A stretch of 64,000 bases of DNA from Luteimonas saliphila (GCF_016774335.1 NZ_JAETWA010000048.1:124001-188000); one strand, 5' to 3'; shown: positions 41,746 to 51,308, counted from the first letter of the stretch. Notes: generated from the letters alone by a model not told the origin. Numbers and translations: made by a program.

Positions 41746-43770
41746 ATGACGTCTTCCGTTTTCGATCTCGATACCCTGCTCGGCGACGGCGCGTCGATCG
41801 CGCAGTCGCGCACCAGCGGCGAAGGACCGTCCGGCAGCCTGCCGATCGATGCCGACACGCTGCGCGATTCGCCCAGCGGACACCTGTTCGGCATGACCCA
41901 GAACGCCGGCATGGGTTGGCGCGCGTCGGAAGTGGCGCGCGATCCGTACCTGATCGTCAGCACCCAGGGCGGACTGCGCGCGGAGGATGGCCGGCCGGTC
42001 GCGCTCGGCCTGCACACCGGACACTGGGAAATCGATCGCATGGTGCGCGCCGCGGCCGAGGCCTTCGCCGCGCACGAGGGGCTGCCGTTCTCGGTGATGT
42101 GTTCCGATCCCTGCGACGGCCGCACGCAGGGCACTACCGGCATGTTCGACAGCCTGCCCTACCGCAACGACGCGGCGGTGGTGATGCGGCGGCTGATCCG
42201 CTCGCTCCCCACGCGCCGCGGCGTGCTGGGCGTGGCCACCTGCGACAAGGGCCTGCCGGCGACGATGCTGGCGCTGGCCGGTTGCGCGGACCTGCCTGGC
42301 GTGGTCGTGCCCGGTGGCGTCACCCTGCCTGCGCGCGGCGCCGAGGACACCGCGATGGTGCAGACCATCGGCGCGCGCTTCTCGCACGGCCTGATCGACC
42401 TGGAGCACGCCGCGGCGATGGGCTGCCGCGCCTGCGGTTCGGTCGGCGGCGGCTGCCAGTTCCTCGGCACCGCGGCCACCTCGCAGGTGATCGCCGAAGC
42501 GCTCGGCATCGCGCTGCCGCACAGCGCGCTGGCGCCTTCGGGCGAACCGGTGTGGCTCGACATCGCGCGGCGCTCCGCGCTGGCGCTGGTGCAGCTGGCG
42601 GGGCAGGGCACGCCGCTGTCGGCGATCCTCACGCGGCAGGCGGTGGAGAACGCGCTGGTGGTGCACGCCGCGTTCGGTGGCTCGACCAACCTGCTGCTGC
42701 ACGTGCCGGCGATCGCGCACGCGGCTGGTGTGGAACGCCCGACCGTGGACGACTGGATCCGTGCCAACCGCGCCACGCCGCGGCTGGTCGACGCGCTGCC
42801 CAACGGCCCGCGCCACCATCCGACCGTGCAGGTGTTCACGGCCGGCGGCGTGCCGGAGGTGATGCTGCACCTGCGCGCGATGGGCCTGCTGCACCTCGAT
42901 GTGCTGACGGTCACCGGGCGATCGCTCGGCGACAACCTCGACTGGTGGGAACGCAGCGATGCCCGGCGGATCGCGCGCGAGCGCTTGCGCGAACTCGACG
43001 GCGTGGATCCCGCACACGTGATCATGGGGCCGGACGCCGCGCGCGCGGCGGGCATGTCCAGCGCGCTGGTGTTCCCGCGCGGCAATCTCGCGCCGGACGG
43101 TTCGGTGATCAAGGCCACCGCGATCGATCCCTCCGTGGTCGACGACGACGGCGTCTACCGCCATACCGGCCGCGCACGCGTGTTCGCCAGCGAACGCGAC
43201 GCGATCCGTGCGATCAAGTCCAGGGGCGAGGACGCGGTGCGCGCCGGCGACATCGTCGTGCTCGCCGGCTGCGGCCCGGCGGGCACCGGCATGGAGGAGA
43301 CCTATCAGCTCACCTCCGCGCTCAAGCACCTGCCGTGGGGCAAGCATGTGGCGGTGATCACCGATGCACGCTTCTCGGGCGTGTCGACGGGTGCCTGTAT
43401 CGGGCACGTTGGCCCAGAGGCGTTGGCCGGGGGACCGATCGGGAAGCTGCGCGACGGCGACATGATCCGCATCGAAATCGACCGCACGCGCCTGGAAGGC
43501 CGCCTGGATTTCATCGGCCCCGATACCGCTGCGCCGCTCGCCCCGGCCGCGGCAGCGGCGCTGCTCGCCGCGCGCGAACTGCATCCGGCGATCGCCGCGC
43601 ATCCGCGCCTGCCCGCCGATACCCGACTGTGGGCTGCGTTGCAGGACGCGAGTGGCGGCACCTGGGGCGGCTGCGTGTACGACGTGGGCGCCATCATCGA
43701 AGCATTGCGCGCCGGACGCGAGGTGCTGGCGAAGGAACGCGGCGGCGCTGCATGCGACGGGGACTCATGA
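41746..43770 (+). CDS. YjhG/YagF-type D-xylonate dehydratase (IlvD/Edd superfamily)
   Basis: It dehydrates D-xylonate to 2-keto-3-deoxy-D-xylonate. The 674-residue protein follows E. coli YjhG nearly end to end from memory: [49 protein letters not shown] and [16 protein letters not shown] supply the iron-sulfur cysteines, and [20 protein letters not shown] is the superfamily signature. ATG at 41746 follows AAGGAG (41734-41739). E. coli YjhG also sits near a GntP-family transporter gene (yjhF), as this one does. L-arabonate or another aldonate remains possible as substrate. Confidence 0.92.
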   Translation: MTSSVFDLDTLLGDGASIAQSRTSGEGPSGSLPIDADTLRDSPSGHLFGMTQNAGMGWRASEVARDPYLIVSTQGGLRAEDGRPVALGLHTGHWEIDRMVRAAAEAFAAHEGLPFSVMCSDPCDGRTQGTTGMFDSLPYRNDAAVVMRRLIRSLPTRRGVLGVATCDKGLPATMLALAGCADLPGVVVPGGVTLPARGAEDTAMVQTIGARFSHGLIDLEHAAAMGCRACGSVGGGCQFLGTAATSQVIAEALGIALPHSALAPSGEPVWLDIARRSALALVQLAGQGTPLSAILTRQAVENALVVHAAFGGSTNLLLHVPAIAHAAGVERPTVDDWIRANRATPRLVDALPNGPRHHPTVQVFTAGGVPEVMLHLRAMGLLHLDVLTVTGRSLGDNLDWWERSDARRIARERLRELDGVDPAHVIMGPDAARAAGMSSALVFPRGNLAPDGSVIKATAIDPSVVDDDGVYRHTGRARVFASERDAIRAIKSRGEDAVRAGDIVVLAGCGPAGTGMEETYQLTSALKHLPWGKHVAVITDARFSGVSTGACIGHVGPEALAGGPIGKLRDGDMIRIEIDRTRLEGRLDFIGPDTAAPLAPAAAAALLAARELHPAIAAHPRLPADTRLWAALQDASGGTWGGCVYDVGAIIEALRAGREVLAKERGGAACDGDS

Positions 43771-43776
43771 ATGACG

Positions 43777-43936
43777 AGATTTCTCGCTTCGCTCGAAATG
43801 ACAACCACATGTTGTCGTCACGAACAACTCAGGGTCAGTTCCCGGCGGTTTCCACGATGTCATCCCGAACGATGTGAGGGAGTGCTCCCCGCAGCGTCCA
43901 CGCTGTCATTACGAACGAAGTGAGGGATCTGCTTTG
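43777..43936. repeat. Three copies of an intergenic repeat of about 27-30 bases, one inverted
   Basis: The gap between the dehydratase and GntP genes holds TGTCATTACGAACGAAGTGA (from 43904, continuing GGGATCT), a diverged direct copy TGTCATCCCGAACGATGTGA (from 43858), and an inverted copy at 43777-43803 whose reverse complement reads TGTCATTTCGAGCGAAGCGA. The inverted copy begins just after the dehydratase stop. The last copy continues into a CTGCTTTGCC tail. This looks like a dispersed repeat family of the genome. Confidence 0.8.
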
Positions 43937-44019
43937 CCCCTGAGCCCAGCGAGTCGCCCACCGCTCCAGATGATGGCAACCACCCAGGATCCACCCAGTC
44001 GCCGGGGAGGGCGCACCGC

Positions 44020-45327
44020 ATGACCATGTTCCTGATCATCGCCGCGGCGATCGCGCTGCAGATCTTCCTGACCGCGCGCAAGCTCAGCCCGTTCCTGTCG
44101 CTGCTGATCGTCGCGATCCCGATGGGCCTGCTGCTGGGCATGTCGCCGCAGAACCTGCTCAAGACCATCGACGCCGGCGTCGGCAGCACGCTCGCGGGGC
44201 TGGCGCTGGTGATCGTGCTCGGCGCGATCCTCGGCAAGGTGCTGGAGGAGAGCGGCGCAGCGGAGAAGATCGCCACCACGCTCATCGCGCGCTTCGGCGA
44301 GAAGAACATCCAGTGGGCGCTGCTGCTCACCGGCTTCCTGGTCGGCATCCCGCTGTACTTCAACGCCGGCTTCATCATCCTGGTGCCGCTGATCTTCTCG
44401 CTGGCGCGCAAGACCGGGCTGCCGATCCTGTACCTCGCCATCCCCACCGTCGCCTCGCTCAGCACCACCCACTGCTTCCTGCCGCCGCACCCGGGGCCGG
44501 TGGTGCTGGTGAACGCGTTCGGCGCCGACATGGGGCTGACCCTGATCTACGGCATCGCGATGGCGATCCCGGCGGTGATCGTCGCCGGACCCATCCTCGG
44601 CAGGCGCCTGCAGGTGATCAATCCGCCGATGCTGGACCTGTTCACGTCCAGCACGCAGCACAAGGAATTGCCGGGCGCGTGGAGCTCGTTCCTGATCGCG
44701 CTCTCGCCGGTGATCCTGATCAGCGTGTCGGTGCTGGCCGACGCGCTGCTGCCCGAGGGCCTCGCGCGCACGGGGCTGCTGTTCCTCGGCAATCCCACCG
44801 TCGCCCTGCTGCTGGCGACGCTGGTCGCGTTCTGGTGGCTCGGCCATCGCCGTGGCGTCGGCCTGGAGACGCAGACGAAGTGGCTCAATGCCGCCATCGC
44901 CAGCATCGCCGTGATCCTGCTGATCATCACCGCCGGCGGCGTGTTCAAACAGGTGCTGGTCGACAGCGGCGTCGGCGCGCAGATCGCTGCGCTGAGCGAA
45001 AGCTGGCAGATGCCGCCGCTGATCTTCGCCTGGCTGGCCACGGCCATCCTGCGGGTGATGATCGGCTCGGCCACGGTCGCGGTGATCACCGCCGCCGGCG
45101 TCGTCGGCCCGTTGATCGCCACCACTGGCGCCTCGCCCGAACTGATGGTGTTGGCGGTCGGCGCAGGCAGCGTGTTCGGCTCGCACGTCAACGATTCGGC
45201 GTTCTGGATGTTCAAGGAATTCTTCAATCTTTCGATGAAGCAGACCTTCGCCTCGTGGACGGTGATGGAGACGACGATCTCGATCGTCGGACTGGCGGGG
45301 GTGCTGCTGCTGGAGATGATCCTTTGA
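44020..45327 (+). CDS. GntP-family aldonate/gluconate:H+ symporter
   Basis: A 435-residue inner-membrane permease with about 12 hydrophobic segments. Family marks are the start MTMFLIIAAAIALQIFLTAR, LALVIVLGAILGKVLEESGAAEKIA, STTHCFLPPHPGPVVLVNAFGAD and the final NDSAFWMFKEFFNLS motif. GntP members carry gluconate and related acids; the setting suggests xylonate or a related aldonate (inference). ATG at 44020 follows GGGGAGGG. The gene stands 249 bases after the dehydratase, across the repeat cluster. Confidence 0.93.
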   Translation: MTMFLIIAAAIALQIFLTARKLSPFLSLLIVAIPMGLLLGMSPQNLLKTIDAGVGSTLAGLALVIVLGAILGKVLEESGAAEKIATTLIARFGEKNIQWALLLTGFLVGIPLYFNAGFIILVPLIFSLARKTGLPILYLAIPTVASLSTTHCFLPPHPGPVVLVNAFGADMGLTLIYGIAMAIPAVIVAGPILGRRLQVINPPMLDLFTSSTQHKELPGAWSSFLIALSPVILISVSVLADALLPEGLARTGLLFLGNPTVALLLATLVAFWWLGHRRGVGLETQTKWLNAAIASIAVILLIITAGGVFKQVLVDSGVGAQIAALSESWQMPPLIFAWLATAILRVMIGSATVAVITAAGVVGPLIATTGASPELMVLAVGAGSVFGSHVNDSAFWMFKEFFNLSMKQTFASWTVMETTISIVGLAGVLLLEMIL

Positions 45328-45456
45328 TGCTGTAGTTGCGTTGGATTCGGATCCGCGATGCCGCGGGCTGTTGGCAATGGCTGGCAAGCATGATGCCCAT
45401 CCCAGTGGGTGCCAAACTCGCCGGCCGCCCCACGAGCCGGTTGCAACCATTCTTGT

Positions 45457-45486
45457 TTGACAATCGTTCTCATTAGCATTCAGAAT
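45457..45486 (+). promoter_or_regulatory. Promoter of the TonB receptor gene
   Basis: A perfect -35 TTGACA (45457-45462) is followed after 18 bases by CAGAAT (45481-45486), four of six matches to TATAAT. The transcript would start about 20 bases before the ATG at 45513. The -35 is overlapped by a Fur box. Confidence 0.6.
45458..45472. promoter_or_regulatory. Fur box
   Basis: TGACAATCGTTCTCA matches the 7-1-7 Fur consensus TGATAAT-N-ATTATCA at 12 of 14 positions and covers the -35 of the TonB receptor promoter, the usual arrangement for iron-dependent repression. Confidence 0.8.
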
Positions 45487-45512
45487 CGGCGCCCTCGATT
45501 CAGGGGAGCCGC

Positions 45513-47600
45513 ATGTCCACCACGTCCTTGCCCGCGCGCCAGGCGCGCCGTCCGTCTGCCGTCCGCCAGCTCGCGGCCGCGATCACCCTGGCCATGCCCG
45601 CGATGGCATCCGCCCAGGATATGGCCGCGCCCGCCTCCGATCCGGTGGCGCTCGACCAGATCGTCGTCGTCGGCGCGATGACCGACGAGGTGCTCGACCG
45701 CGAGGACATCGAGCTCACCCAAGCCGGCGACCTGGCCGACCTGTTCCGCGCCATCCCGTCGGTGCAGGTAGGCGGTGGCGTCGGGCTGGCGCAGAAGATC
45801 TACGTGCGCGGGCTGGAGGATTCGCTGCTCAACGTCACCGTCGATGGCGCGCCGCAACGCGGCACCCTGTTCCACCACGTGGGCCGGGTCTCGATCGAGC
45901 CGGAACTGCTGGAAACGGTCGACGTGCAGGCCGGCCCGGGCGAGGCGACCTCGGGCTTCGGCGCGATCGGCGGCGCGATCCGCTTCCGCACCCGCAACCC
46001 GGTCGACCTGCTGCAGCCCGGCCGCGATGCCGGTGCGCTGCTCAAGGCCGGCTGGTTCAGCAATGCCGGCCACAAGGCCAGCGCCACCGCGTTCGGGCGG
46101 CTGTCGGGCGATATCGGCATCCTCGCCTCGTTCGTGCGAGTGGACCGCGACGATTACGAGGACGGTGACGGCACCACCCTGCGTGGCACCGGCGCCGACC
46201 AGCGCCTGGGCTTCGTCAAGATCGGCGGCGAGTTCGGCGACGGCCACCGTATCGCCGCCAGCTACGAGGTGCGCCGCGAGGAAGGCGACTTCGGCGCGCG
46301 CCCCAATTGGCCGGTGCTAGAAGGCGAGCCGCTGTTCCCGGTGGAGGGCGAACGTCGCACCGCGGTGCTGAACTATGGCGTTGCCGTCAGCGACGCCTTC
46401 GAACTCGAGGCGACGGGCTACCGCACCGAATCCAGCATCGTGCAGGACCGCTTTGACCGCTGGGGCCGCTATGGTGCCGACATCGAAACGTACGGCTTCG
46501 ACCTGCGCGGCCGCTGGCGCGCCGGCGCCCATCGCATCACCGCCGGCGTGGAGCGCCGCGACGACAGCGTGTCCAGCCAGTACCTCGCCGACGCCGCCAC
46601 CTGGCAACCCTGGGCCTGGGATCCGGCGATCGGCCGGTTCGAGGAGCAGGGCCGCCTGCTCGGCGTCTACGTGCAGGACCAGTGGCAGGTGAGCGAACCA
46701 CTGCTGCTGAGCTTCGGCGCGCGCTACGACGACTACGACCTCGATCTCACCACCTACGGCGGCGGCACCGGCAGCGATGGCCTGAGCCTCAACGCCGGTG
46801 GCAGCTATCGCCTGACGCCGGAGCTCACCCTCAACGCAGGGTATGCCGAGGCCTTCCGCGGCAAGGAGATCGGCGATGCGTTCACGCTCGAGCAGCGACC
46901 GGGTCGCCTCACACTGTCGCCGACGCTCCGGCCGGAACAGGTGGACAACACCGAAATCGGCCTGGCCTGGGCGCGCGACGGCGTCAGCGCCTCCGCCGTG
47001 GTCTATCGCATGACCATCGACGACGTGGTGCTCGACCAGCTCTACAACGGCCCGCCGCCGCAGGGCGGGGTGTACTACGAAAACGTCGGCACGTTCCGCT
47101 CGGAGGGCGTGGAACTGCGCGCAGGCATCATTCGCGGCGCGTTCTCGGCCAATGCCTACTACAACCGCTACGACTCGCGCCTCGACGACCGCCGGATCGA
47201 GGGCTACGAACACATCGCGCTCGGCAACTCCATGGGCGACAACTGGAACCTGATGCTGGGCTATCGCCCGGACGACCGCTTCGGCCTGCAACTGGGCGTG
47301 ACCCACGTGCAGGCGCTGGAGGACGTCGAGGTGCTGTTCCGCGACGTCGAGCTCGGGTACCTGCCCGACACGCAGTTCGTCGACAAGCCCGGCTACACCG
47401 TGGTCGACCTGTTCGCGCGCTGGCAGCCGCTGGCGACCGACCGCTTCGAACTGTTCGCCGGCGTCTACAACCTGTTCGACCGCGCCTACCGCGCCCACGC
47501 CAGCGTCGCCGACTACACCGCGATCCCCGACTACGAACTCGTCGCCGGGCTCAACGAGCCCGGGCGCAATGTCCGGCTTGGCGCGACCCTGCGGTTCTGA
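45513..47600 (+). CDS. TonB-dependent receptor, probably iron-chelate uptake
   Basis: A 695-residue outer-membrane beta-barrel transporter. It has a signal peptide (AITLAMPAMASA), a TonB-box-like region (LDQIVVVGA), a plug domain (about 50-165: IPSVQVGGGVGLAQKIYVRG, GFGAIGGAIRFRT), and a barrel ending with ARWQPLATDRFELFAGVYNL and the terminal phenylalanine in LGATLRF. Control by a Fur box and the following PepSY gene favour siderophore or haem uptake over sugar uptake; the ligand is not readable. ATG follows AGGGGAG at good spacing. Confidence 0.92.
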   Translation: MSTTSLPARQARRPSAVRQLAAAITLAMPAMASAQDMAAPASDPVALDQIVVVGAMTDEVLDREDIELTQAGDLADLFRAIPSVQVGGGVGLAQKIYVRGLEDSLLNVTVDGAPQRGTLFHHVGRVSIEPELLETVDVQAGPGEATSGFGAIGGAIRFRTRNPVDLLQPGRDAGALLKAGWFSNAGHKASATAFGRLSGDIGILASFVRVDRDDYEDGDGTTLRGTGADQRLGFVKIGGEFGDGHRIAASYEVRREEGDFGARPNWPVLEGEPLFPVEGERRTAVLNYGVAVSDAFELEATGYRTESSIVQDRFDRWGRYGADIETYGFDLRGRWRAGAHRITAGVERRDDSVSSQYLADAATWQPWAWDPAIGRFEEQGRLLGVYVQDQWQVSEPLLLSFGARYDDYDLDLTTYGGGTGSDGLSLNAGGSYRLTPELTLNAGYAEAFRGKEIGDAFTLEQRPGRLTLSPTLRPEQVDNTEIGLAWARDGVSASAVVYRMTIDDVVLDQLYNGPPPQGGVYYENVGTFRSEGVELRAGIIRGAFSANAYYNRYDSRLDDRRIEGYEHIALGNSMGDNWNLMLGYRPDDRFGLQLGVTHVQALEDVEVLFRDVELGYLPDTQFVDKPGYTVVDLFARWQPLATDRFELFAGVYNLFDRAYRAHASVADYTAIPDYELVAGLNEPGRNVRLGATLRF

Positions 47601-48789
47601 GCCGCGCGTGGTCGCACGGGCACCCGGTGGCTGGCGCGTGCGCACGCGCCTGGCGTTGCTGGCCTGGCATCGCTGGTTCGGGCTGGGTGCGTCGCTGTGG
47701 TTGCTGCTGCTCGCGCTGACCGGCAGCGCCATCACCTTCTACGACGAGCTCGACACCTGGCTCAACCCGGACCTGCGCACGACCGGTGAGGTCGTCGCCA
47801 CGCCGGACGCGACGGCACCGCGGGCACTGGCGATCGCGCGCGCGCAGGAGGCGGTGCCGGGTTTCGAGCCGTGGATCGTCGAACTCCCGCACGCTCCGGG
47901 CCGCACGCTGTGGATGCTGGGCCACCAGGAACGCGGCGGCGTCGAGCGCGACCTGCAGCTGTTCTCGCATCCGGCCGACGGTCGCGTGCTGGGCTGGCGC
48001 GAGCAGGGCCGGCTCGCGCTCGATCGCCGTCACGCGATGGACGTGCTGTACGGCCTGCACGTCGACCTGATGCTCGGCCCGGTGGCGACCTGGCTGTTCG
48101 GCCTGGTGTCGCTGCTGTGGTTGCTCGACCACCTGGCGGCGGCATGGCTGTCGCTGCCCAGGCTGGCCGCATGGCGCGACGCGTTCCGCTTGGCCGGACC
48201 TGCCGGCAGCGGCCGGCGTCGCCACGACCGGCACCGTGCGCCCGGCATGTGGCTGCTGGTGCTGACCTTCGTGATGTCGCTCACCGGCGTGACCCTGGCC
48301 TGGCCCGAGGCAAGCCGCGACGCGGTGGGCATGCTGTCTCCGGTGTCCGAACGGCTGGACTGGACCATGCCGCCTGCGACCGACACACCGCGTACGATCG
48401 ACATCGACCAGGCCATTGCCCGAGTGCACGCGCAGCAGCCCGACGCACGCATCCACAGCGTGCGCATCCTGCCGCGCGTGGGCGCGTACGCGGTGCGCAC
48501 CTTCGACCCGCGCGACGTCGACCAGCAGGGCCGCCTGTGGACCTACGTGGCGATGGACGACGGCCGCCTCCTCGGCCAGCGCCACGATCTCGGCGAAAGC
48601 GCCGGCGATGCCTTCTTCGTCTGGCAGTACGCCCTGCACTCGGGCCAGGCCTTCGGCCTGCCGGGCAGGGTTGCGGTGTTCGTGTCGGGCGTCGGTACGG
48701 CCCTGGTGTGCGTGACCGGGGTGTGGTTGTGGTGGCGTCGGCGGCGAGCTGGGCGGGGCCAGACCGCCGCGGAGCCAGTGCGGCCGTAG
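47569..48789 (+). CDS. PepSY-associated inner-membrane protein
   Basis: A 406-residue protein with four long hydrophobic segments, at about residues 36-60, 170-195, 225-250 and 365-390, and PepSY-like regions between (DIDQAIARVHAQQPDARIHSV, RLWTYVAMDDGRLLGQRHD). The family is linked to siderophore-iron reduction next to Fur-regulated receptors. ATG at 47569 overlaps the receptor gene by 32 bases; a GTG at 47608 just after its stop is an alternative. The HWRFG-like WHRWFGLGA start of the first membrane segment is typical. It forms an iron module with the preceding gene. Confidence 0.87.
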   Translation: MSGLARPCGSEPRVVARAPGGWRVRTRLALLAWHRWFGLGASLWLLLLALTGSAITFYDELDTWLNPDLRTTGEVVATPDATAPRALAIARAQEAVPGFEPWIVELPHAPGRTLWMLGHQERGGVERDLQLFSHPADGRVLGWREQGRLALDRRHAMDVLYGLHVDLMLGPVATWLFGLVSLLWLLDHLAAAWLSLPRLAAWRDAFRLAGPAGSGRRRHDRHRAPGMWLLVLTFVMSLTGVTLAWPEASRDAVGMLSPVSERLDWTMPPATDTPRTIDIDQAIARVHAQQPDARIHSVRILPRVGAYAVRTFDPRDVDQQGRLWTYVAMDDGRLLGQRHDLGESAGDAFFVWQYALHSGQAFGLPGRVAVFVSGVGTALVCVTGVWLWWRRRRAGRGQTAAEPVRP

Positions 48790-48932
48790 GGCAGGGCAAT
48801 CGCAGGTGGCGGAGTGGGCGCGCGATCTTCGTGCTTGCCCGGCAATGTCGACTGGTTCCGCCGAAATATGCCGCCCAAGAACTCAAGTATGCGCCGGTCG
48901 GCCGCGAGAACGCGCCTATGGATCACGCTAGG

Positions 48933-49018
48933 TAATCCCCCCACAGATTAGCTGACGCCAGAAGTGGAATTTTCTCGTAGTCTTTCCCGAGGAGGTTCCA
49001 TGAAGAAGTCCCGTCTCA
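48933..49018 (+). mobile_element. Remnant of the left end of an IS3-family insertion sequence
   Basis: AATCCCCCCACAGATTAGCT (from 48933) is followed by about 50 bases, a strong GAGGAGG ribosome site (48989-48995) and ATG at 49000 starting MKKSRLT, which resembles the start of IS3-family OrfA proteins (MKKSRFTEEQ, from memory). The similarity ends there: the next codons belong to the reverse strand of a decayed hydrolase gene. The exact left boundary and terminal repeat cannot be fixed. The short open frame to 49110 is not considered a gene. Confidence 0.5.
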
Positions 49019-49928
49019 CCGCTCCGACACGCGCTCCACGATCCACGCCACGATCGCATCGAACCGCTCCAGATCGAGCGCGTGCCCGCGGTCCACGCGG
49101 AGCTCGGTGATGAAGTCGCCGGCGACCCTGGCCACGATCTGGTCGGCATCCCGCGAGTACTTGTCCTGGGTGCCCGACACGCCCATCGTCGGCCGGGGTC
49201 CGATGGCCGACAGCACGTCGTGCGTGTCGATCTGGCGTGCCAGCCCCGGCACGGCCTCGAACAGGGTGATCCCGGTACCCTCCCGGCGGCGCGTCTCGAA
49301 GCTGCACACGGCGCCGCTGATGCAGGCGAACCTGCAGCGTGCATCCAGCGCCGCGTAGTAGAGCGCGGTGTAGCCTCCGTAGGAGTGTCCCGCCGCCCAC
49401 GCGTCGCTCGTCGATCCCGGTGGCCTGGAGCAACACGCCCAGGGCCCGCTGGGCGTCGTCCAGGCATTTGCGCATCAGCAGGTCGCCATCGAGTAGGCGG
49501 TAGCTCATGGCGTTGTAGTGCTGGAGCCAGTCGTAATGGTCCGGCTCCACGCCCTGCACCGCGCCGCGCCGATCCTCGAACGTGATGGCGTCGGGCGCCA
49601 GCACCGCGACGCCTCGACGGGCGAATGCCGGCCCGAACGCCTGGAACGCGTCGCCACGTCGCCGGCGACCTCGCTCTTGCCGAAGTGGAACTCGCCGTTG
49701 TGCTGGTGGAAGACCACCACGCCGCCGCGCGTGTCGCGCCCCCCTCGGCGTGAACAGGAACGCCGGGATGCGGTCGCCTTCGAGGCCGCGGTATTCGATC
49801 CGTTGCCGGTCGTACCCGTCCGCTTCGTGAACGTCGCCGCGCTGGAACTCCACCGGAACCGGGTCCGCAAGTCCGAGGCGCGCCCGGAGCATCGTGGGAA
49901 GGTCGCTCATCACCTGGTAGCCCGCCAT
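49016..49928 (-). pseudogene. Broken alpha/beta hydrolase (dienelactone hydrolase / acetylxylan esterase type)
   Basis: Coding similarity runs over the whole stretch but in alternating frames. From ATG 49928 one reads SDLPTMLRARLGLADPVPVE to IPAFLFTPRG; the frame changes near the C6 run 49739-49744 (then GGVVVFHQHNGEFHFGKSEV), back near 49640-49665 (FQAFGPAFARRGVAVLAPDA) and again near 49391-49415 before the nucleophile elbow GHSYGGY (Ser codon 49382-49384). The acid (GTQDKYSRDAD) and His (DRGHALDLERF) follow in that frame to a stop at 49016-49018 beside the IS remnant. All three triad residues exist, but no single frame joins them. It may have been a xylan or pectin esterase. Confidence 0.82.
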
Positions 49929-50153
49929 CGGGAGGTCACGTGCGCCGCCGCGGGGAGACCCGACAATTCATTCAAGCCCCATCCGTCCACCAGCTCGTTC
50001 AAAGATCTCGCCGCGGTGGAACCGGGCCCCAGGCAGCGACGGCCAAGCATTCGTTCGAGCCGATGCCACTTCGTGGCGCTGCTCGATACCGGCGGCAGCG
50101 CTCGATCAATCCGGTCTGGCCTTTCGAAAGCCTGCGAAGTGGCTGCATGCCCG

Positions 50154-51308
50154 CTAGCGCAGCAGCGCCTCCGCTGTCCACAGCATCGGCGCCTGACCGT
50201 GTTCGTCGCCGGTCAGGCGGGGTCGCTGGAAGTAGTAGTCTTCCTCGTCGCCCGCGTAGTCCGGACCTCGGGGGTGCGAGCCGGGTCGATAGGCCCACAT
50301 GCTGACGTCGCGCAGTTCGCCCGCGGGCGTGAGTCGCGCAACGAGCGCCAGCCAGGCGATGCGGGCGACCGGGCCGTAGGCGTCCGGGTCGAGCCAGCCA
50401 TTGCGGACGCCGGTGACCAGCGCATAGGCGAACATCGCGCTGCCGGACGTTTCCGGCCAGTTGCGCGGGTCGTCCGAATCGATGACCTGGCGCCACAGTC
50501 CGGTACCGTCGCCCACTGTGATCTGGTGCGCGCGCAGGCCCTGCATCATGCGCCCGTAGCCGGCGTGGATGGCCGCATGCCGAGGATGGCCGGCGGGCAG
50601 TTCGCGCAGCAGTTCCGTCATTCCGGCCGCGACCCAGCCGTTGCCCCGGGCCCAGCGGTGGCGGAAGTCGGGATGGTGGACGAACAGGCCGTCGTCCTGC
50701 TGCAACGCATCGAGATAGTCGACCATGGTGTCGGCGGCCAGGTCGAGATGGGCGCGGTCGCCCGAGACGCGCCAGGCCTGCACCTGCAACGCGGTGACCA
50801 TGTACATGTCGTCGATCGCGTAGCGGGCATGCGCGTCGATCCGCATGCGCTGGTGGTCGGCGATGCGCAGGCCGTCGCGACGGGCGCCCGGGTCGTTGGC
50901 GAGCCGGGCGATCGCGAGCGGGACGATGCCGAACACGTTCTCGTCCACATGCCCGGGGCCGGCGAGCAATGCCTCGTAGTCGTCGCGGTGGTCGGCGTAG
51001 CGGACGACGAGCGCCTGGAACCGGGCGCGGTCGTCCAGGGTCGCGGCGAGCACGAGCGCGCCGTACCAGGTACAGGCGATCTTGTAGTGACGCGGCTCCT
51101 CCGGCACGCGGGCCAGGAATCCGTCGACGATGCGCCGTCCGACTTCGTCCGGCGAGGCCGCGTACGGCCAGTCGCCGAGCCAGTCATCACCGCTGCGCGC
51201 GGCTGGCGGGTCGATTCCCTGCACCTCGGCTGCCCGGTGCGGCACGACGGCACAGGCGCCGAGCACGCACGCGAGCAACCCGCTGGCCAGCATGCGCGCC
51301 GGACTCAT
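50154..51308 (-). CDS. GH105/GH88-type unsaturated uronyl hydrolase, lipoprotein
   Basis: A 384-residue (alpha/alpha)6-barrel enzyme that hydrates the unsaturated uronic acid left by polysaccharide lyases. A lipobox ending VLGAC puts the lipidated cysteine at residue 19. The body shows HYKIACTWYGALVL, the catalytic acid region YAIDDMYMVTALQVQA, HRWARGNGWVAAGM and NWPETSGSAMFAYAL, as in GH105 YteR-like proteins. Its substrate could be rhamnogalacturonan or glucuronoxylan fragments; the xylan setting suggests uronic-acid-capped oligosaccharides. It lies 128 bases after the GH10 gene on the same strand. Confidence 0.88.
   Translation of the reverse strand: MSPARMLASGLLACVLGACAVVPHRAAEVQGIDPPAARSGDDWLGDWPYAASPDEVGRRIVDGFLARVPEEPRHYKIACTWYGALVLAATLDDRARFQALVVRYADHRDDYEALLAGPGHVDENVFGIVPLAIARLANDPGARRDGLRIADHQRMRIDAHARYAIDDMYMVTALQVQAWRVSGDRAHLDLAADTMVDYLDALQQDDGLFVHHPDFRHRWARGNGWVAAGMTELLRELPAGHPRHAAIHAGYGRMMQGLRAHQITVGDGTGLWRQVIDSDDPRNWPETSGSAMFAYALVTGVRNGWLDPDAYGPVARIAWLALVARLTPAGELRDVSMWAYRPGSHPRGPDYAGDEEDYYFQRPRLTGDEHGQAPMLWTAEALLR

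Noticed and set aside
39568..43602. Very long open frame (over 1300 codons) on the minus strand across the FAH, ALDH and dehydratase genes
   Set aside because: It is antisense to three well-supported enzymes, has arginine/histidine-rich composition without domains, and arises from GC-rich codon bias.
49000..49110. 36-codon open frame with a strong ribosome site starting MKKSRLT
   Set aside because: Only the first seven codons look like a transposase start; the rest is antisense of the decayed hydrolase. Treated as an IS remnant, not a gene.
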